From the NCBI GenBank assembly GCA_020859725.1, contig JAJBVR010000017.1, positions 1-12,404 of the forward strand: a stretch of DNA of 12,404 nt, in the 5' to 3' direction. A program made the position numbers and the translations under genes. This document shows positions 1 through 6,384 of the stretch, in pieces. Every line of letters begins with the position of its first letter. Positions within the stretch are counted from its first letter, which is position 1. The notes below the pieces were generated by a model, which saw only the letters and a program-made list of their open reading frames with translations, did no database searches and had not been told where the DNA came from. The stretch is from Clostridiales bacterium. Its GTDB lineage: Bacteria; Bacillota; Clostridia; Oscillospirales; Acutalibacteraceae.

Positions 1-45
1 TCCCCCTTTGAAGTCTTCTTCGATACTCTGTTGCATTTGACTTGA
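1..45 (+). CDS. C-terminal end of a probable IS30-family transposase (partial)
   Basis: The window opens inside a frame that reads SPFEVFFDTLLHLT and stops at TGA (43-45). This resembles the extreme C-terminus of IS30-family DDE transposases from Clostridia, which often end in a P-(Y/F)-E-V-F-F ... LHL(T/I) stretch. The sequence just after the stop (TTGACTTGACAATTCAAG) looks like the usual short distance to an IS end. Only 14 residues are visible, so the assignment rests on resemblance alone. The catalytic part lies outside the window. The neighbouring terminators are minus-strand and belong to the next gene, not to this one. Confidence 0.45.
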   Translation, partial: SPFEVFFDTLLHLT

Positions 46-60
46 CAATTCAAGCCGCTA

Positions 61-94
61 AAAAAGGCAATCCTCTTTAACCGAGAATTGCCTT
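61..94 (-). terminator. Second, weaker intrinsic terminator behind the zinc-ribbon gene
   Basis: On the minus strand, 94-87 pairs with 71-64 (AAGGCAAT against ATTGCCTT). A further three pairs follow after one mismatch. The stem is followed by a run of T (complement of A60-A65). It lies downstream of the stronger hairpin at 110-147 and could also insulate the chromosome from the IS-like end at 1-60. Confidence 0.5.
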
Positions 95-109
95 AACACA
101 ATAAAACAT

Positions 110-147
110 AAAACTAAGCGGAGCAGTCCCCCGCTCCGCTTAGTTTT
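110..147 (-). terminator. Intrinsic terminator, 15-bp perfect stem
   Basis: Bases 110-124 are perfectly complementary to 133-147, with an 8-base C-rich loop. Read on the minus strand, the stem follows the stop codon of the zinc-ribbon gene by about 28 bases and runs into a T-rich stretch. The A/T-rich flanks on both sides could let it work in both directions. Confidence 0.75.
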
Positions 148-174
148 AATCAACACGCAGAACCGTTCCCTGTG

Positions 175-402
175 TTACCTGGGTTCAAAATCAGCGCTTG
201 TATTATTCTTCACCGGCATTCTTTTGCCGCATTCCGGGCAGAAAACAGCGTTTTTATTTTCTATTTTTTTACCGCAATACGGGCAAAAAGAAAGCACGGT
301 ATCCTCAGGCGTTTCTATTTCTTCAAGAGGGTAGGAGCCGCAGTAAGGGCACACTGTTTCTTCACCAACAAAAGTTTTATTGCAGGATTTACATTTTTTC
401 AT
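175..402 (-). CDS. Small double zinc-ribbon protein
   Basis: A 75-residue cytoplasmic protein made almost only of metal-binding knuckles. CKSC at residues 4-7 pairs with CPYC at 18-21, and CPYC at 40-43 pairs with CPEC at 55-58. This gives two four-cysteine zinc sites typical of zinc-ribbon families. No membrane segment or catalytic domain is present and the last 15 residues are polar. The ATG at 402 is supported by AGGAGG eight bases upstream. The gene is monocistronic, followed by two terminators, and divergent from obg. Proteins of this type are common in Clostridia and usually unassigned; nucleic-acid binding or a structural role is possible, but nothing here decides it. Confidence 0.8.
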   Translation of the reverse strand: MKKCKSCNKTFVGEETVCPYCGSYPLEEIETPEDTVLSFCPYCGKKIENKNAVFCPECGKRMPVKNNTSADFEPR

Positions 403-459
403 TTTCTATTCCTCCTAAAAACTAAATGCTAATATGAGAATTTTACTTTATATTACATC

Positions 460-465
460 ATTATA
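460..465 (-). promoter_or_regulatory. Probable -10 element for the zinc-ribbon gene
   Basis: The minus strand reads TATAAT here, 57 bases before the start codon. No good TTGACA-like box is found at 16-18 bases spacing, so only the -10 is claimed. The rest of the 403-655 gap is AT-rich. It must also hold the obg promoter, for which I see no convincing pair of boxes. Confidence 0.4.
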
Positions 466-655
466 CAATATATACGTGGTAATCGACTTATTTTGCGCTG
501 TGAAAAACTTAATAATGAATTAATACTTTGTTTTATCGCAGTTAACATTTAATTAAAACGGCTTTTCGCGCAAATATTTTCGGCGCTAATAATTTATGTT
601 GCTTTTTTTTGATAATTTTGTTAACCTATATATGTTAATAAAACGAGGTGAAAAA

Positions 656-1720
656 ATGTTTGTAGATACAGCGAATATAAAAATCAAAGCCGGGGACGGC
701 GGCGCGGGAGCGGTGGCGTTTCACCGCGAAAAATATGTTGCCTCCGGCGGACCTGACGGAGGCGACGGAGGCAAGGGCGGAAACATTGTTTTTATTGTGG
801 ATGATAATTTGGCAACCTTGGCCGATTTCAGATACAAAAGAAAATACACCGCTAAAAACGGACTTCCGGGAGAGGGAGACAAAAAGCACGGCAAAAACGG
901 CGCCGACCTTGAAATACGCGTGCCCAGAGGCACGGTAATCAGAGAGGCTACAAGCAAAGCGGTTATTGCGGATATGAGCAAAACCGAAAGATTTATTGCC
1001 GCAAGAGGCGGAAAGGGCGGCTGGGGAAATCGCCGATTTGCAACGTCGACTCGCCAGGCTCCCAGATTTTCAAAACCCGGCATACCGGGGGAGGAGCTGG
1101 AAATAAGCCTTGAATTAAAGCTGCTTGCCGATGTTGGGCTTATAGGTTATCCGTCCGTAGGAAAATCCAGCCTTATTTCCGTTGTTTCCCAGGCAAAGCC
1201 TAAAATAGGCGATTATCATTTTACAACCCTTGTGCCTAATTTAGGAGTTGTTTCCATGGGGCAGGGCAATTCATTCGTTATTGCCGATATTCCCGGGCTT
1301 ATTGAGGGAGCAAGCGAGGGAATAGGTTTGGGGCACGAGTTTTTAAAGCACGTGGAAAGATGCCGATTGCTTATTCACATAGTTGACGTAAGCGGATTTG
1401 AGGGCAGAAATCCAAAGGAGGATTTTCAAAAGATTAACGAGGAGCTTATAAAATTTAATCCCGAGCTTTCGGAAAGGCCCCAGATTGTGGCGGGCAACAA
1501 AATTGATATGGCGCAGCCCGAGCAAATTGATGATTTTAAAAACTGGATTGAAGCGCAGGGATATGAATATTACTCAATATGCGCCCCAATCGCGGAAGGC
1601 ACAAAGGAATTGATGCAGGCGGTTTGGAACAAATTGCAGACTTTGCCCCCGATAAAGGAATACAAGGCGGAGGAAATCCCGATTGAAAGCCTTATTAAAA
1701 TGATAACGAATTTAAAATAA
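656..1720 (+). CDS. obg: Obg/CgtA ribosome-assembly GTPase, zero-frame part (Obg fold plus G domain)
   Basis: Obg is an essential GTPase that binds the 50S precursor and links ribosome maturation to the stringent response. The glycine-rich Obg fold fills residues 1-158 (GDGG, GGPDGGDGGKGG, WGNRRFAT at 123-130). The G domain follows: P-loop GYPSVGKSS (164-172), switch I threonines near 190, DIPG (211-214) and NKID (281-284). The ATG at 656 is chosen because GAGGTG lies five bases upstream and the product then begins MFVDTANIKIKAGDGG, the family's usual N-terminus. An in-frame ATG at 596 has no such support. The frame ends after 354 codons, whereas family members have about 425 residues. The missing OCT domain is present in the -1 frame (1717-1926). 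mrnC follows on the same strand. See the frameshift entry for the two explanations. Confidence 0.95.
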   Translation: MFVDTANIKIKAGDGGAGAVAFHREKYVASGGPDGGDGGKGGNIVFIVDDNLATLADFRYKRKYTAKNGLPGEGDKKHGKNGADLEIRVPRGTVIREATSKAVIADMSKTERFIAARGGKGGWGNRRFATSTRQAPRFSKPGIPGEELEISLELKLLADVGLIGYPSVGKSSLISVVSQAKPKIGDYHFTTLVPNLGVVSMGQGNSFVIADIPGLIEGASEGIGLGHEFLKHVERCRLLIHIVDVSGFEGRNPKEDFQKINEELIKFNPELSERPQIVAGNKIDMAQPEQIDDFKNWIEAQGYEYYSICAPIAEGTKELMQAVWNKLQTLPPIKEYKAEEIPIESLIKMITNLK

Positions 1721-1784
1721 CAATTCCCGAAAAAGGATATTATATTGTGGAGGCTTCATGGTTTCCGCGGGTTTTAAGGGGAAT
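1711..1784 (+). promoter_or_regulatory. Candidate -1 ribosomal frameshift signal in obg
   Basis: Bases 1711-1717 read T TTA AAA in the obg frame, a canonical X XXY YYZ heptamer, followed at once by the UAA stop (1718-1720). Tandem slippage by one base would read TTT AAA ATA and enter the OCT domain exactly. Five bases downstream, ATTCCC (1723-1728) can pair with GGGAAT (1779-1784). Inside this, GTGGAG (1747-1752) can pair with TTCCGC (1763-1768), including two G-U pairs. No Shine-Dalgarno-like stimulator lies 8-14 bases upstream. The heptamer is directly visible; the pairing is by eye and function is inference. A lost T from an ancestral TTTT would create the same heptamer. Confidence 0.5.
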
Positions 1785-1926
1785 AGACACAGAGGATTAT
1801 GAAAGCCTGCAATATATGCAGCGCGTGCTTGAAAAAAGCGGCGTGTTTGAAGCGCTGAAAGAAAAAGTTATTAAGGAGGGAGAAACCGTTGAAATTTACG
1901 AATTTGAATTTGAATACGTGCCTTAA
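1717..1926 (+). CDS. obg: Obg C-terminal OCT domain encoded in the -1 frame
   Basis: From codon ATA at 1717 the -1 frame gives 69 residues and then TAA at 1924-1926. The product continues from the zero-frame end as ITIPEKGYYIVEASW, then ESLQYMQRVLEKSGV, EGETVEI and a final EFEFEYV. These are hallmarks of the OCT domain, whose end in known Obg proteins is an F-E-F-E/D-(F/Y) strand. Joined at the slippery site, the full protein would have 423 residues, close to B. subtilis Obg (428). This segment has no start codon or ribosome binding site of its own (the -1 frame has a TAA at 1696-1698), so it can only be made as a fusion to the G domain or not at all. No stops or further indels occur in it, which argues against old decay. 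Confidence 0.85.
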   Translation: MTIPEKGYYIVEASWFPRVLRGIDTEDYESLQYMQRVLEKSGVFEALKEKVIKEGETVEIYEFEFEYVP

Positions 1927-1929
1927 AAC

Positions 1930-1953
1930 AATTTTTATTTTAAAATAAAAATT
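1930..1953. repeat. Perfect 24-bp A/T-only palindrome
   Basis: AATTTTTATTTT is followed directly by its reverse complement. It sits four bases after the obg OCT stop codon and 40 bases before mrnC. With A-U pairs only, it would be a weak RNA hairpin. The T-rich arm could allow partial termination on either strand, but no function is demonstrated. Confidence 0.5.
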
Positions 1954-1993
1954 TCAAACACTCAATTTATTTTTTAATTACGGAAAGAAAGCT

Positions 1994-2380
1994 ATGAAAT
2001 TTCTTGATTATAATATAAACGCAAAGCAGCTTAGCCCGCTTAATTTAGCTTTTATAGGCGACTGTGTTTATGAAATGCTTGTGCGTGAAGCATTGGTGTG
2101 CACGGCAAACAGACCTGTTAATGATTTGCACAGAGAAAGCGTTAAATTTGTTTGCGCCAAAGCGCAGGCGGCGGCGTACTCAAAAATTAAAGATATGCTT
2201 ACAGATGAGGAAACCGCACAGTTTAAGCGTGGGCGAAACGCCAAAACGGGGCATTCCCCAAAAAGCGCCACAGACGCCGAATACCACACTGCCACAGGAA
2301 TAGAAGCGCTTTTCGGTTACCTTTATTTAACAGAGCAAAGCGAAAGAATAAAAGAGCTTTTTAAGATAATAAACGAATAA
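1994..2380 (+). CDS. mrnC: Mini-ribonuclease III
   Basis: A 128-residue RNase III-type nuclease without a double-stranded RNA-binding domain. In B. subtilis the homologous dimer trims both ends of 23S rRNA on the 50S particle, with help from ribosomal protein L3. The RNase III signature is seen as LAFIGDCVYEMLVRE (residues 18-32), where D23 and E27 would bind metal. A second helix, TGIEALFGYLYL (101-112), supplies E104. The conserved RGRNAK...HSPKSAT segment (79-93) lies between. Length matches the family. The Shine-Dalgarno (GGAAAG, about eight bases upstream) is weak, and the gene lies 67 bases after the obg OCT stop, so co-transcription with obg is likely. In many Firmicutes mrnC sits beside cysS; here it is paired with another 50S-maturation gene. 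Confidence 0.92.
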   Translation: MKFLDYNINAKQLSPLNLAFIGDCVYEMLVREALVCTANRPVNDLHRESVKFVCAKAQAAAYSKIKDMLTDEETAQFKRGRNAKTGHSPKSATDAEYHTATGIEALFGYLYLTEQSERIKELFKIINE

Positions 2381-2386
2381 ACAAAA

Positions 2387-2423
2387 AGAAAACACCCGGG
2401 TTTTTCACGCCCGGGTGTTTCTT
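2387..2423. terminator. Shared terminator between mrnC and the feo operon
   Basis: AAACACCCGGG (2390-2400) is perfectly complementary to CCCGGGTGTTT (2410-2420), with a 9-base loop. On the minus strand the stem is followed by TCTTTTTGTTT, a good U tract, so it should end the feo transcript well. On the plus strand only a short T run follows, making it a weaker terminator for mrnC. Confidence 0.85.
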
Positions 2424-2465
2424 ATGAAAAGGAGTATATCTATTCGGCATTAAGCCAAAGAAAAG

Positions 2466-2630
2466 CTATTTATGTGCCCGCTTTTGATTTGTGTGGCACG
2501 CGGAGCAGGCGCCGCAGTGCGCGCAATCGCCGCCGCATTGATTTTTTCCGCTTTTTTTATCTTTTACAAGCTTGTAAATAATCGCGCCGACAATAACGGC
2601 AAGAATAATCAAAACAATAACCGTTCCCAT
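2466..2630 (-). CDS. FeoB-associated Cys-rich membrane protein
   Basis: A 54-residue peptide starting MGTVIVLIILAVIVGAIIYK, a single membrane helix at residues 2-19. A charged linker follows, then a cysteine-rich tail with CGGDC, CAHCGAC and CSAC (six Cys between residues 32 and 45) and a few His. This layout is that of the FeoB-associated Cys-rich membrane protein family, found beside feoB in Firmicutes and Bacteroidetes. Its role is unproven; a metal-handling partner of the FeoB channel is the usual suggestion. The start at 2630 has AAGGTG about nine bases upstream, and the gene begins 11 bases after the feoB stop, so it is the last gene of the operon. The shared terminator follows about 45 bases after its stop. 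Confidence 0.85.
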   Translation of the reverse strand: MGTVIVLIILAVIVGAIIYKLVKDKKSGKNQCGGDCAHCGACSACHTNQKRAHK

Positions 2631-2641
2631 TATTAATCACC

Positions 2642-4783
2642 TTATTTCGATTTAACTGTTTTGCGAACAGATGTTTTGAGTCTGTTATCGTCATATTTAT
2701 TTTTTCTGAACAGCAGATAGAGCATAACCACAAGCACTATGATTGCCGCAACGGTCCAAACAGTGAACGAGCCGCGGAAAATCATTCCTATGTTGAACAC
2801 CATAAGTGAAATAGCATATGCAAAAATCGTTTGATATCCTATTGCGGTCCAAGTCCATTTAGCGCTGTTCATTTCTCTTTTTATTGCGCCGATGGCCGCG
2901 AAGCACGGAGCGCAGAGAAGGTTGAACACAAGGAATGAATATGCCGAAAGGGTTGTAAATTCCGCCGCAAAATTGCCCCAGATTTCATTTCCCGCTTCGG
3001 AAACCTCACCGGCAAAGTGATAAAGAACACCATATGTTGCAACAACATTTTCTTTCGCGATAAGACCGGTAGCAGCCGCAACGGCAGCTTTCCAGTTGCC
3101 CCAGCCGAGAGGAACGAAAATCCAGGCTATCTCCTTGCCTATTACCGCAAGAATGGAATTATCCAAATCCTCTACCATTCCGAATGAGCCGTTTTCAACC
3201 CCAAGGCCCTGAAGGAACCAGAGCACAATCGTTGAAAGAAGAATTATTGTGCCCGCCTTTTTAATGAAAGACCAGCCTCTTTCCCACATAGAACTGAGAA
3301 CAAAGCCCAACGTAGGCACATGATAAGCGGGAAGCTCCATAACAAACGGAGCGGGATCACCGGCGAATAATTTGGTTTTCTTTAAAATAATGCCGGAAAC
3401 GATTATTGCCGCAATACCCACAAAATATGCGCTTGGAGCAACCCACCATGCGCCGCCAAAGAGCGCGCCCGATATAAGCGCAATAATAGGAAGCTTTGCG
3501 CTGCAAGGGATAAAAGTGGTTGTCATAATCGTCATTTTTCTGTCCCTGTCATTTTCAATGGTTCTGGAGGCCATAATTCCCGGAACACCGCAGCCGGTAC
3601 CGATAAGCATGGGAATAAATGATTTTCCCGAAAGACCGAAGCGGCGGAAAATTCTGTCCATAATGAACGCAATTCTTGCCATATAACCGCAGCCCTCAAG
3701 AATGGCGAGAAGAATAAACAATACAAGCATTTGGGGAACAAAGCCCAAAACTGCGCCTACACCGCCTATAATTCCGTCCACCACCAGGCTGACAAGCCAT
3801 CCGGCACACCCGATTGCCTCTAATCCGCTTGTAACGGCGGGGGGGATTATTTCAGTGAACAAAACATCATTCACCCAATCTGTTGCCCAGCCGCCGATAG
3901 TGCTTATTGAAATGAAATACACAAGAAACATTACAACGGCAAAAATAGGCAAGGCCAAAAATCTGTTTGTAACAATTTTATCTATTTTATCGGAAACAGA
4001 AAGCTTGCCTTTCTGCTTGTTATCATAGCAGTAATCTATAATTGAAGCTATATAGCCGTAGCGCTCATTTGCGATGATACTTTCGCTGTCATCATCAAAT
4101 TTCTTTTCTGCTGATTTAATAATATCCTCAACATCCGGCAAATCGGGATTGGTTTCCCTTATTTTATCATCACGCTCAAACAATTTTACGGCGTAAAACC
4201 TTTTTTGAGCTTCATCAACATCCAATTTTCTTTCTATTTCGGAAAGCGCGGATTCAACCTCATAATTGAAGCTATGTACAATTTCCTGAGTTTCGCTTTC
4301 CGCCGCCGCTATAACCGCATCCGTTGCTTCTTCAATTCCCGTGCCCTTTAAGGCCGATATTTCAACAACCCTGCATCCAAGTGCCTTTGAAAGCTTTCCT
4401 AAGTGAATTTTGCTGCCGCTTTTTTTAACAATATCCATCATATTAACGGCAACAACAACCGGCATGCCCAATTCCAAAAGCTGGGTTGTTAAATAAAGAT
4501 TTCTTTCAAGGTTTGTGCCGTCCACAATATTAAGAATTGCATTTGGCTTTTCATCAAGTATGTAATTTCTGGCAACCACCTCTTCAAGTGTGTACGGAGA
4601 AAGGCTGTAAATACCCGGCAAATCAGTTATTGTGATTGCCTTGTTTGATTTAAGCTTTCCCTCTTTTTTTTCAACTGTAACGCCGGGCCAGTTGCCAACA
4701 TATTGGTTTGAGCCTGTAATAGCGTTAAACAATGTTGTTTTACCGCTGTTTGGGTTACCTGCCAGAGCTATTTTTATCGGCAT
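2642..4783 (-). CDS. feoB: Ferrous iron transporter FeoB
   Basis: A 713-residue inner-membrane Fe(II) transporter with a cytoplasmic N-terminal G-protein domain. Visible are the P-loop GNPNSGKT (9-16), the NWPGVTVEKKEG switch region (31-42), DLPG (54-57) and NMMD (114-117). A helical guanine-dissociation-inhibitor-like domain follows to about residue 265. The rest is membrane core. It carries two Gate-type segments, with GTGCGVPGIMASRTI and FIPCSAKLPI in the first; their Cys and Pro are typical of the family. The length is somewhat short of E. coli FeoB (773), mostly at the C-terminus. The start at 4783 has AAGGAG about seven bases upstream. Two FeoA genes precede it and the Cys-rich partner follows. 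Confidence 0.97.
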   Translation of the reverse strand: MPIKIALAGNPNSGKTTLFNAITGSNQYVGNWPGVTVEKKEGKLKSNKAITITDLPGIYSLSPYTLEEVVARNYILDEKPNAILNIVDGTNLERNLYLTTQLLELGMPVVVAVNMMDIVKKSGSKIHLGKLSKALGCRVVEISALKGTGIEEATDAVIAAAESETQEIVHSFNYEVESALSEIERKLDVDEAQKRFYAVKLFERDDKIRETNPDLPDVEDIIKSAEKKFDDDSESIIANERYGYIASIIDYCYDNKQKGKLSVSDKIDKIVTNRFLALPIFAVVMFLVYFISISTIGGWATDWVNDVLFTEIIPPAVTSGLEAIGCAGWLVSLVVDGIIGGVGAVLGFVPQMLVLFILLAILEGCGYMARIAFIMDRIFRRFGLSGKSFIPMLIGTGCGVPGIMASRTIENDRDRKMTIMTTTFIPCSAKLPIIALISGALFGGAWWVAPSAYFVGIAAIIVSGIILKKTKLFAGDPAPFVMELPAYHVPTLGFVLSSMWERGWSFIKKAGTIILLSTIVLWFLQGLGVENGSFGMVEDLDNSILAVIGKEIAWIFVPLGWGNWKAAVAAATGLIAKENVVATYGVLYHFAGEVSEAGNEIWGNFAAEFTTLSAYSFLVFNLLCAPCFAAIGAIKREMNSAKWTWTAIGYQTIFAYAISLMVFNIGMIFRGSFTVWTVAAIIVLVVMLYLLFRKNKYDDNRLKTSVRKTVKSK

Positions 4784-4805
4784 TGGTTTTCTCCTTCTAA
4801 AAGTT

Positions 4806-4824
4806 CAGTTAGCAAGAGCTAACC
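4806..4824. promoter_or_regulatory. Second dyad in the feo operon, sharing a 10-mer with the promoter-proximal one
   Basis: GTTAGC AAGA GCTAAC (4808-4823) is a perfect inverted repeat in the 75-base gap between feoA and feoB. The 10-mer AGTTAGCAAG at 4807-4816 recurs, in the same orientation, within the dyad at 5371-5392. The half-site TTAGC/GCTAA resembles targets of DtxR/IdeR-type iron repressors. It could instead be a small RNA hairpin tuning feoB translation or mRNA stability. Confidence 0.45.
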
Positions 4825-4858
4825 GCTGATTTTAAAAACACACGTTTTATCGCGCGCA

Positions 4859-5077
4859 TTATTCCACTTCAATATTGCCCGCATCCGTTTTACGAATTGA
4901 AAGCTCATAATTTCTTACCGTAACTTCAACGGGATCGCCCAGCGGTGCAACTTTTCTTATATATATTTGCACTCCTTTGGTAATTCCCATATCCATAATT
5001 CGCATTTTCAGCGCTCCCTCACCGTTTATTTTTTTAACGGTAACGGTTTGGCCTATTTTTGCATCTTTAAGGGTCAT
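4859..5077 (-). CDS. feoA: FeoA-domain protein (second copy, next to feoB)
   Basis: A 72-residue SH3-like FeoA protein, thought to bind FeoB at the membrane and modulate iron transport. It begins MTLKDAKIGQTVTVKKING and contains the typical LKMRIMDMGITKGVQI segment (residues 23-38) and APLGDPVEVTVRNYELSIRK (44-63), the best-conserved FeoA features. GGAGG lies eight bases upstream of the ATG at 5077. The gene starts 15 bases after the other feoA ends and is followed by feoB after 75 bases. Of the two copies, this one has the full consensus, including GDP in the last third. Confidence 0.93.
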   Translation of the reverse strand: MTLKDAKIGQTVTVKKINGEGALKMRIMDMGITKGVQIYIRKVAPLGDPVEVTVRNYELSIRKTDAGNIEVE

Positions 5078-5092
5078 TTGGCATCCTCCATA

Positions 5093-5305
5093 TTAAACCA
5101 TAATTTTATTTGCAACGGCTATGCTGATTGCCACACTGGAATTTTTTATTTTAACAATCAGATTCCCGCCCAATTTGCTTACAACTGTAACATCGGCGCC
5201 CTCAACAAATCCCAAATTTTCAAGATGGTGCTTTGTTTCCTCCTGACCGGTGATTCGGACTATTGTTTTTTTTTCACCGTAATCCGCCATTGAAAGGGGC
5301 ATCAT
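5093..5305 (-). CDS. feoA: FeoA-domain protein (first gene of the feo operon)
   Basis: A 70-residue FeoA-family protein with the SH3-like pattern: ITGQEETKHHLENLGFVEGADVTVVSKLGGNLIVKIKNSSVAIS at residues 18-61, written here as position range plus the key LGF and GGN turns. It diverges from the neighbouring copy, for example lacking the GDP motif. Two adjacent ATGs (5305 and 5302) fit the AAGGGA about eight bases upstream; either may be used. It is the promoter-proximal gene, with a 5' UTR of about 85 bases. Paired unlike FeoA proteins before FeoB are common in Clostridia. The two may form a complex or act separately on FeoB. Confidence 0.9.
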   Translation of the reverse strand: MMPLSMADYGEKKTIVRITGQEETKHHLENLGFVEGADVTVVSKLGGNLIVKIKNSSVAISIAVANKIMV

Positions 5306-5370
5306 AACATTCCCTTCTTTAAACTTTTATAAATTTTATATACAAGTTGTTTTAACCATATGTATAAATA

Positions 5371-5392
5371 TTAGTTAGCAAGCCTTAACTAA
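5371..5392. promoter_or_regulatory. Iron-repressor-type operator over the feo start site
   Basis: TTAGTTA (5371-5377) and TAACTAA (5386-5392) form an inverted repeat about the centre 5381/5382. The dyad begins five bases downstream of the -10 box, so a bound protein would cover the transcription start. The sequence resembles DtxR/IdeR-family sites (TTAG...CTAA ends) more than a Fur box. It shares AGTTAGCAAG with the dyad at 4807-4824. The regulator itself is not in the window. Confidence 0.6.
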
Positions 5393-5397
5393 TTCAA

Positions 5398-5427
5398 ATT
5401 ATATTATACTATATTTATTTTTGTCAA
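5398..5427 (-). promoter_or_regulatory. feo operon promoter
   Basis: The minus strand carries a perfect TTGACA (5427-5422), 18 bases and a perfect TATAAT (5403-5398). A second, overlapping TATAAT (5408-5403) would have only a 13-base spacer and is less likely to be used. The start would fall near 5391, inside the operator-like dyad, as expected for a strong promoter shut off by an iron-loaded repressor. The promoter lies in the gap downstream of the dehydrogenase gene. Confidence 0.8.
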
Positions 5428-5449
5428 CAGTTTTTTTAATAATATTTAT

Positions 5450-6224
5450 TTATTTTTTCGGCATATAAATAACGCCCACAAGGCTGTTTACAAGCCGCAC
5501 AGGCAAAATCTTGTTCAGCAGGCAAAAAGCTTATATTCAGCTCCAACGGTTTTAATAACGGGCGGCCGCCTTTTTTGCGCGATTTTAACAATTGCCTTTG
5601 CTATAACATTTGGATTCATTCCGTTTATTTCATCATTTTCCATAACTTTAACGCTGCGCGAAACAGCGCCGCCGTAAACATCATCGCCGGCAAAATCTTT
5701 TTTCGCGCGGCGGTAAAGCCCGTTTTAACATCTCCGAGCCTTACGGCGCAGGAAGAAACTCCGAATTGCTTCAATTCATTATTAAGCGCCAAAGTCAATG
5801 ATTCCACGGACGCCTTTGTTGCCGAATAAAAAGACTGAAAAGGAATTGAAAAAACGGAAGCCGCAGAAGAAATATTTATGATTCTGCCACCGCTTTTGCG
5901 GAGCATGGGCAGGGCGCACTGCACTATTGAAACAAGCGCAAAATAATTAAGCTCAAACTGAGCGCGGATTTCCGCCATATCGGTAAATTCAACAGAACCC
6001 GAAACTCCGAACCCGGCATTATTTATCAGCAAATCGATTTTTTCAATTTGGGCAAAAGCGTTTTCCGCCTGTTTTCTGTCCGTTATATCACACTTAATGC
6101 TTTTTACTTTTTCATTACCGCACGGAGTTCTTGAAAGGCACACAACATCATAGCCCGCCTTAACAAGCTCATCCGCCGTTTCCCTGCCTATTCCGCCCGA
6201 AGCTCCCGTTATAACCGCAACCAT
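5450..6224 (-). pseudogene. Short-chain dehydrogenase/reductase with two single-base frameshifts
   Basis: The N-terminal two thirds encode a classical SDR. The NAD(P)-binding TGASGGIG is at residues 6-13, NNAG at 68-71, the catalytic Ser in INISSAAS (116-123), and YSATK with Y133 and K137. GGAGG lies eight bases before the ATG at 6224. Without correction the frame runs on into out-of-register residues and stops at 5625. The true C-terminal part continues in the -1 frame after the A6 run (complement of 5698-5703) as DFAGDDVYGGAVSRS. A second -1 shift at about 5521-5522 leads to LLNKILPVRLVNSLVGVIYM and a stop at 5450. With both repaired the protein has about 258 residues, normal for SDRs acting on lipids or ketones; the substrate is unknown. 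It may be a recent pseudogene or show homopolymer errors. Confidence 0.75.
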
Positions 6225-6297
6225 AAAAATTCCTCCGAAACATATATGCCGCTGTTTTAACATCACGGCAAAATATGAAATATATGCAATATATAAT

Positions 6298-6325
6298 AGT
6301 ATAGCGCCCTTTAAAATATTTTCAA
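6298..6325 (-). promoter_or_regulatory. Promoter of the dehydrogenase gene
   Basis: TTGAAA (6325-6320), a 16-base spacer and TATACT (6303-6298) on the minus strand. They lie just after the rpmA terminator, giving a 5' UTR of roughly 65 bases. This makes the dehydrogenase a separate unit rather than a fourth gene of the ribosomal protein operon. Confidence 0.5.
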
Positions 6326-6338
6326 CAAAAGCAGGCAT

Positions 6339-6368
6339 AAAAATATGCGGACTGCAAAAGCAATCCGC
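6339..6368 (-). terminator. Terminator of the rplU-prp-rpmA operon
   Basis: On the minus strand GCGGATTGC (6368-6360) pairs with GCAGTCCGC (6355-6347) around a TTTT loop, with one G-U pair, and is followed by ATATTTTTATG. It lies 16 bases after the rpmA stop, so transcription does not normally continue into an obg gene as it does in many relatives. Confidence 0.8.
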
Positions 6369-6384
6369 GTTTGTCCTTTTAATG

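Noticed and set aside
596..655. N-terminal extension of Obg from an ATG at 596
   Set aside because: Adds 20 residues not seen in Obg proteins. The ATG at 656 has GAGGTG at proper spacing and gives the standard N-terminus.
5510..5530. Programmed frameshift at the second SDR break
   Set aside because: No X XXY YYZ heptamer in frame; a lost C in GCCC explains it.
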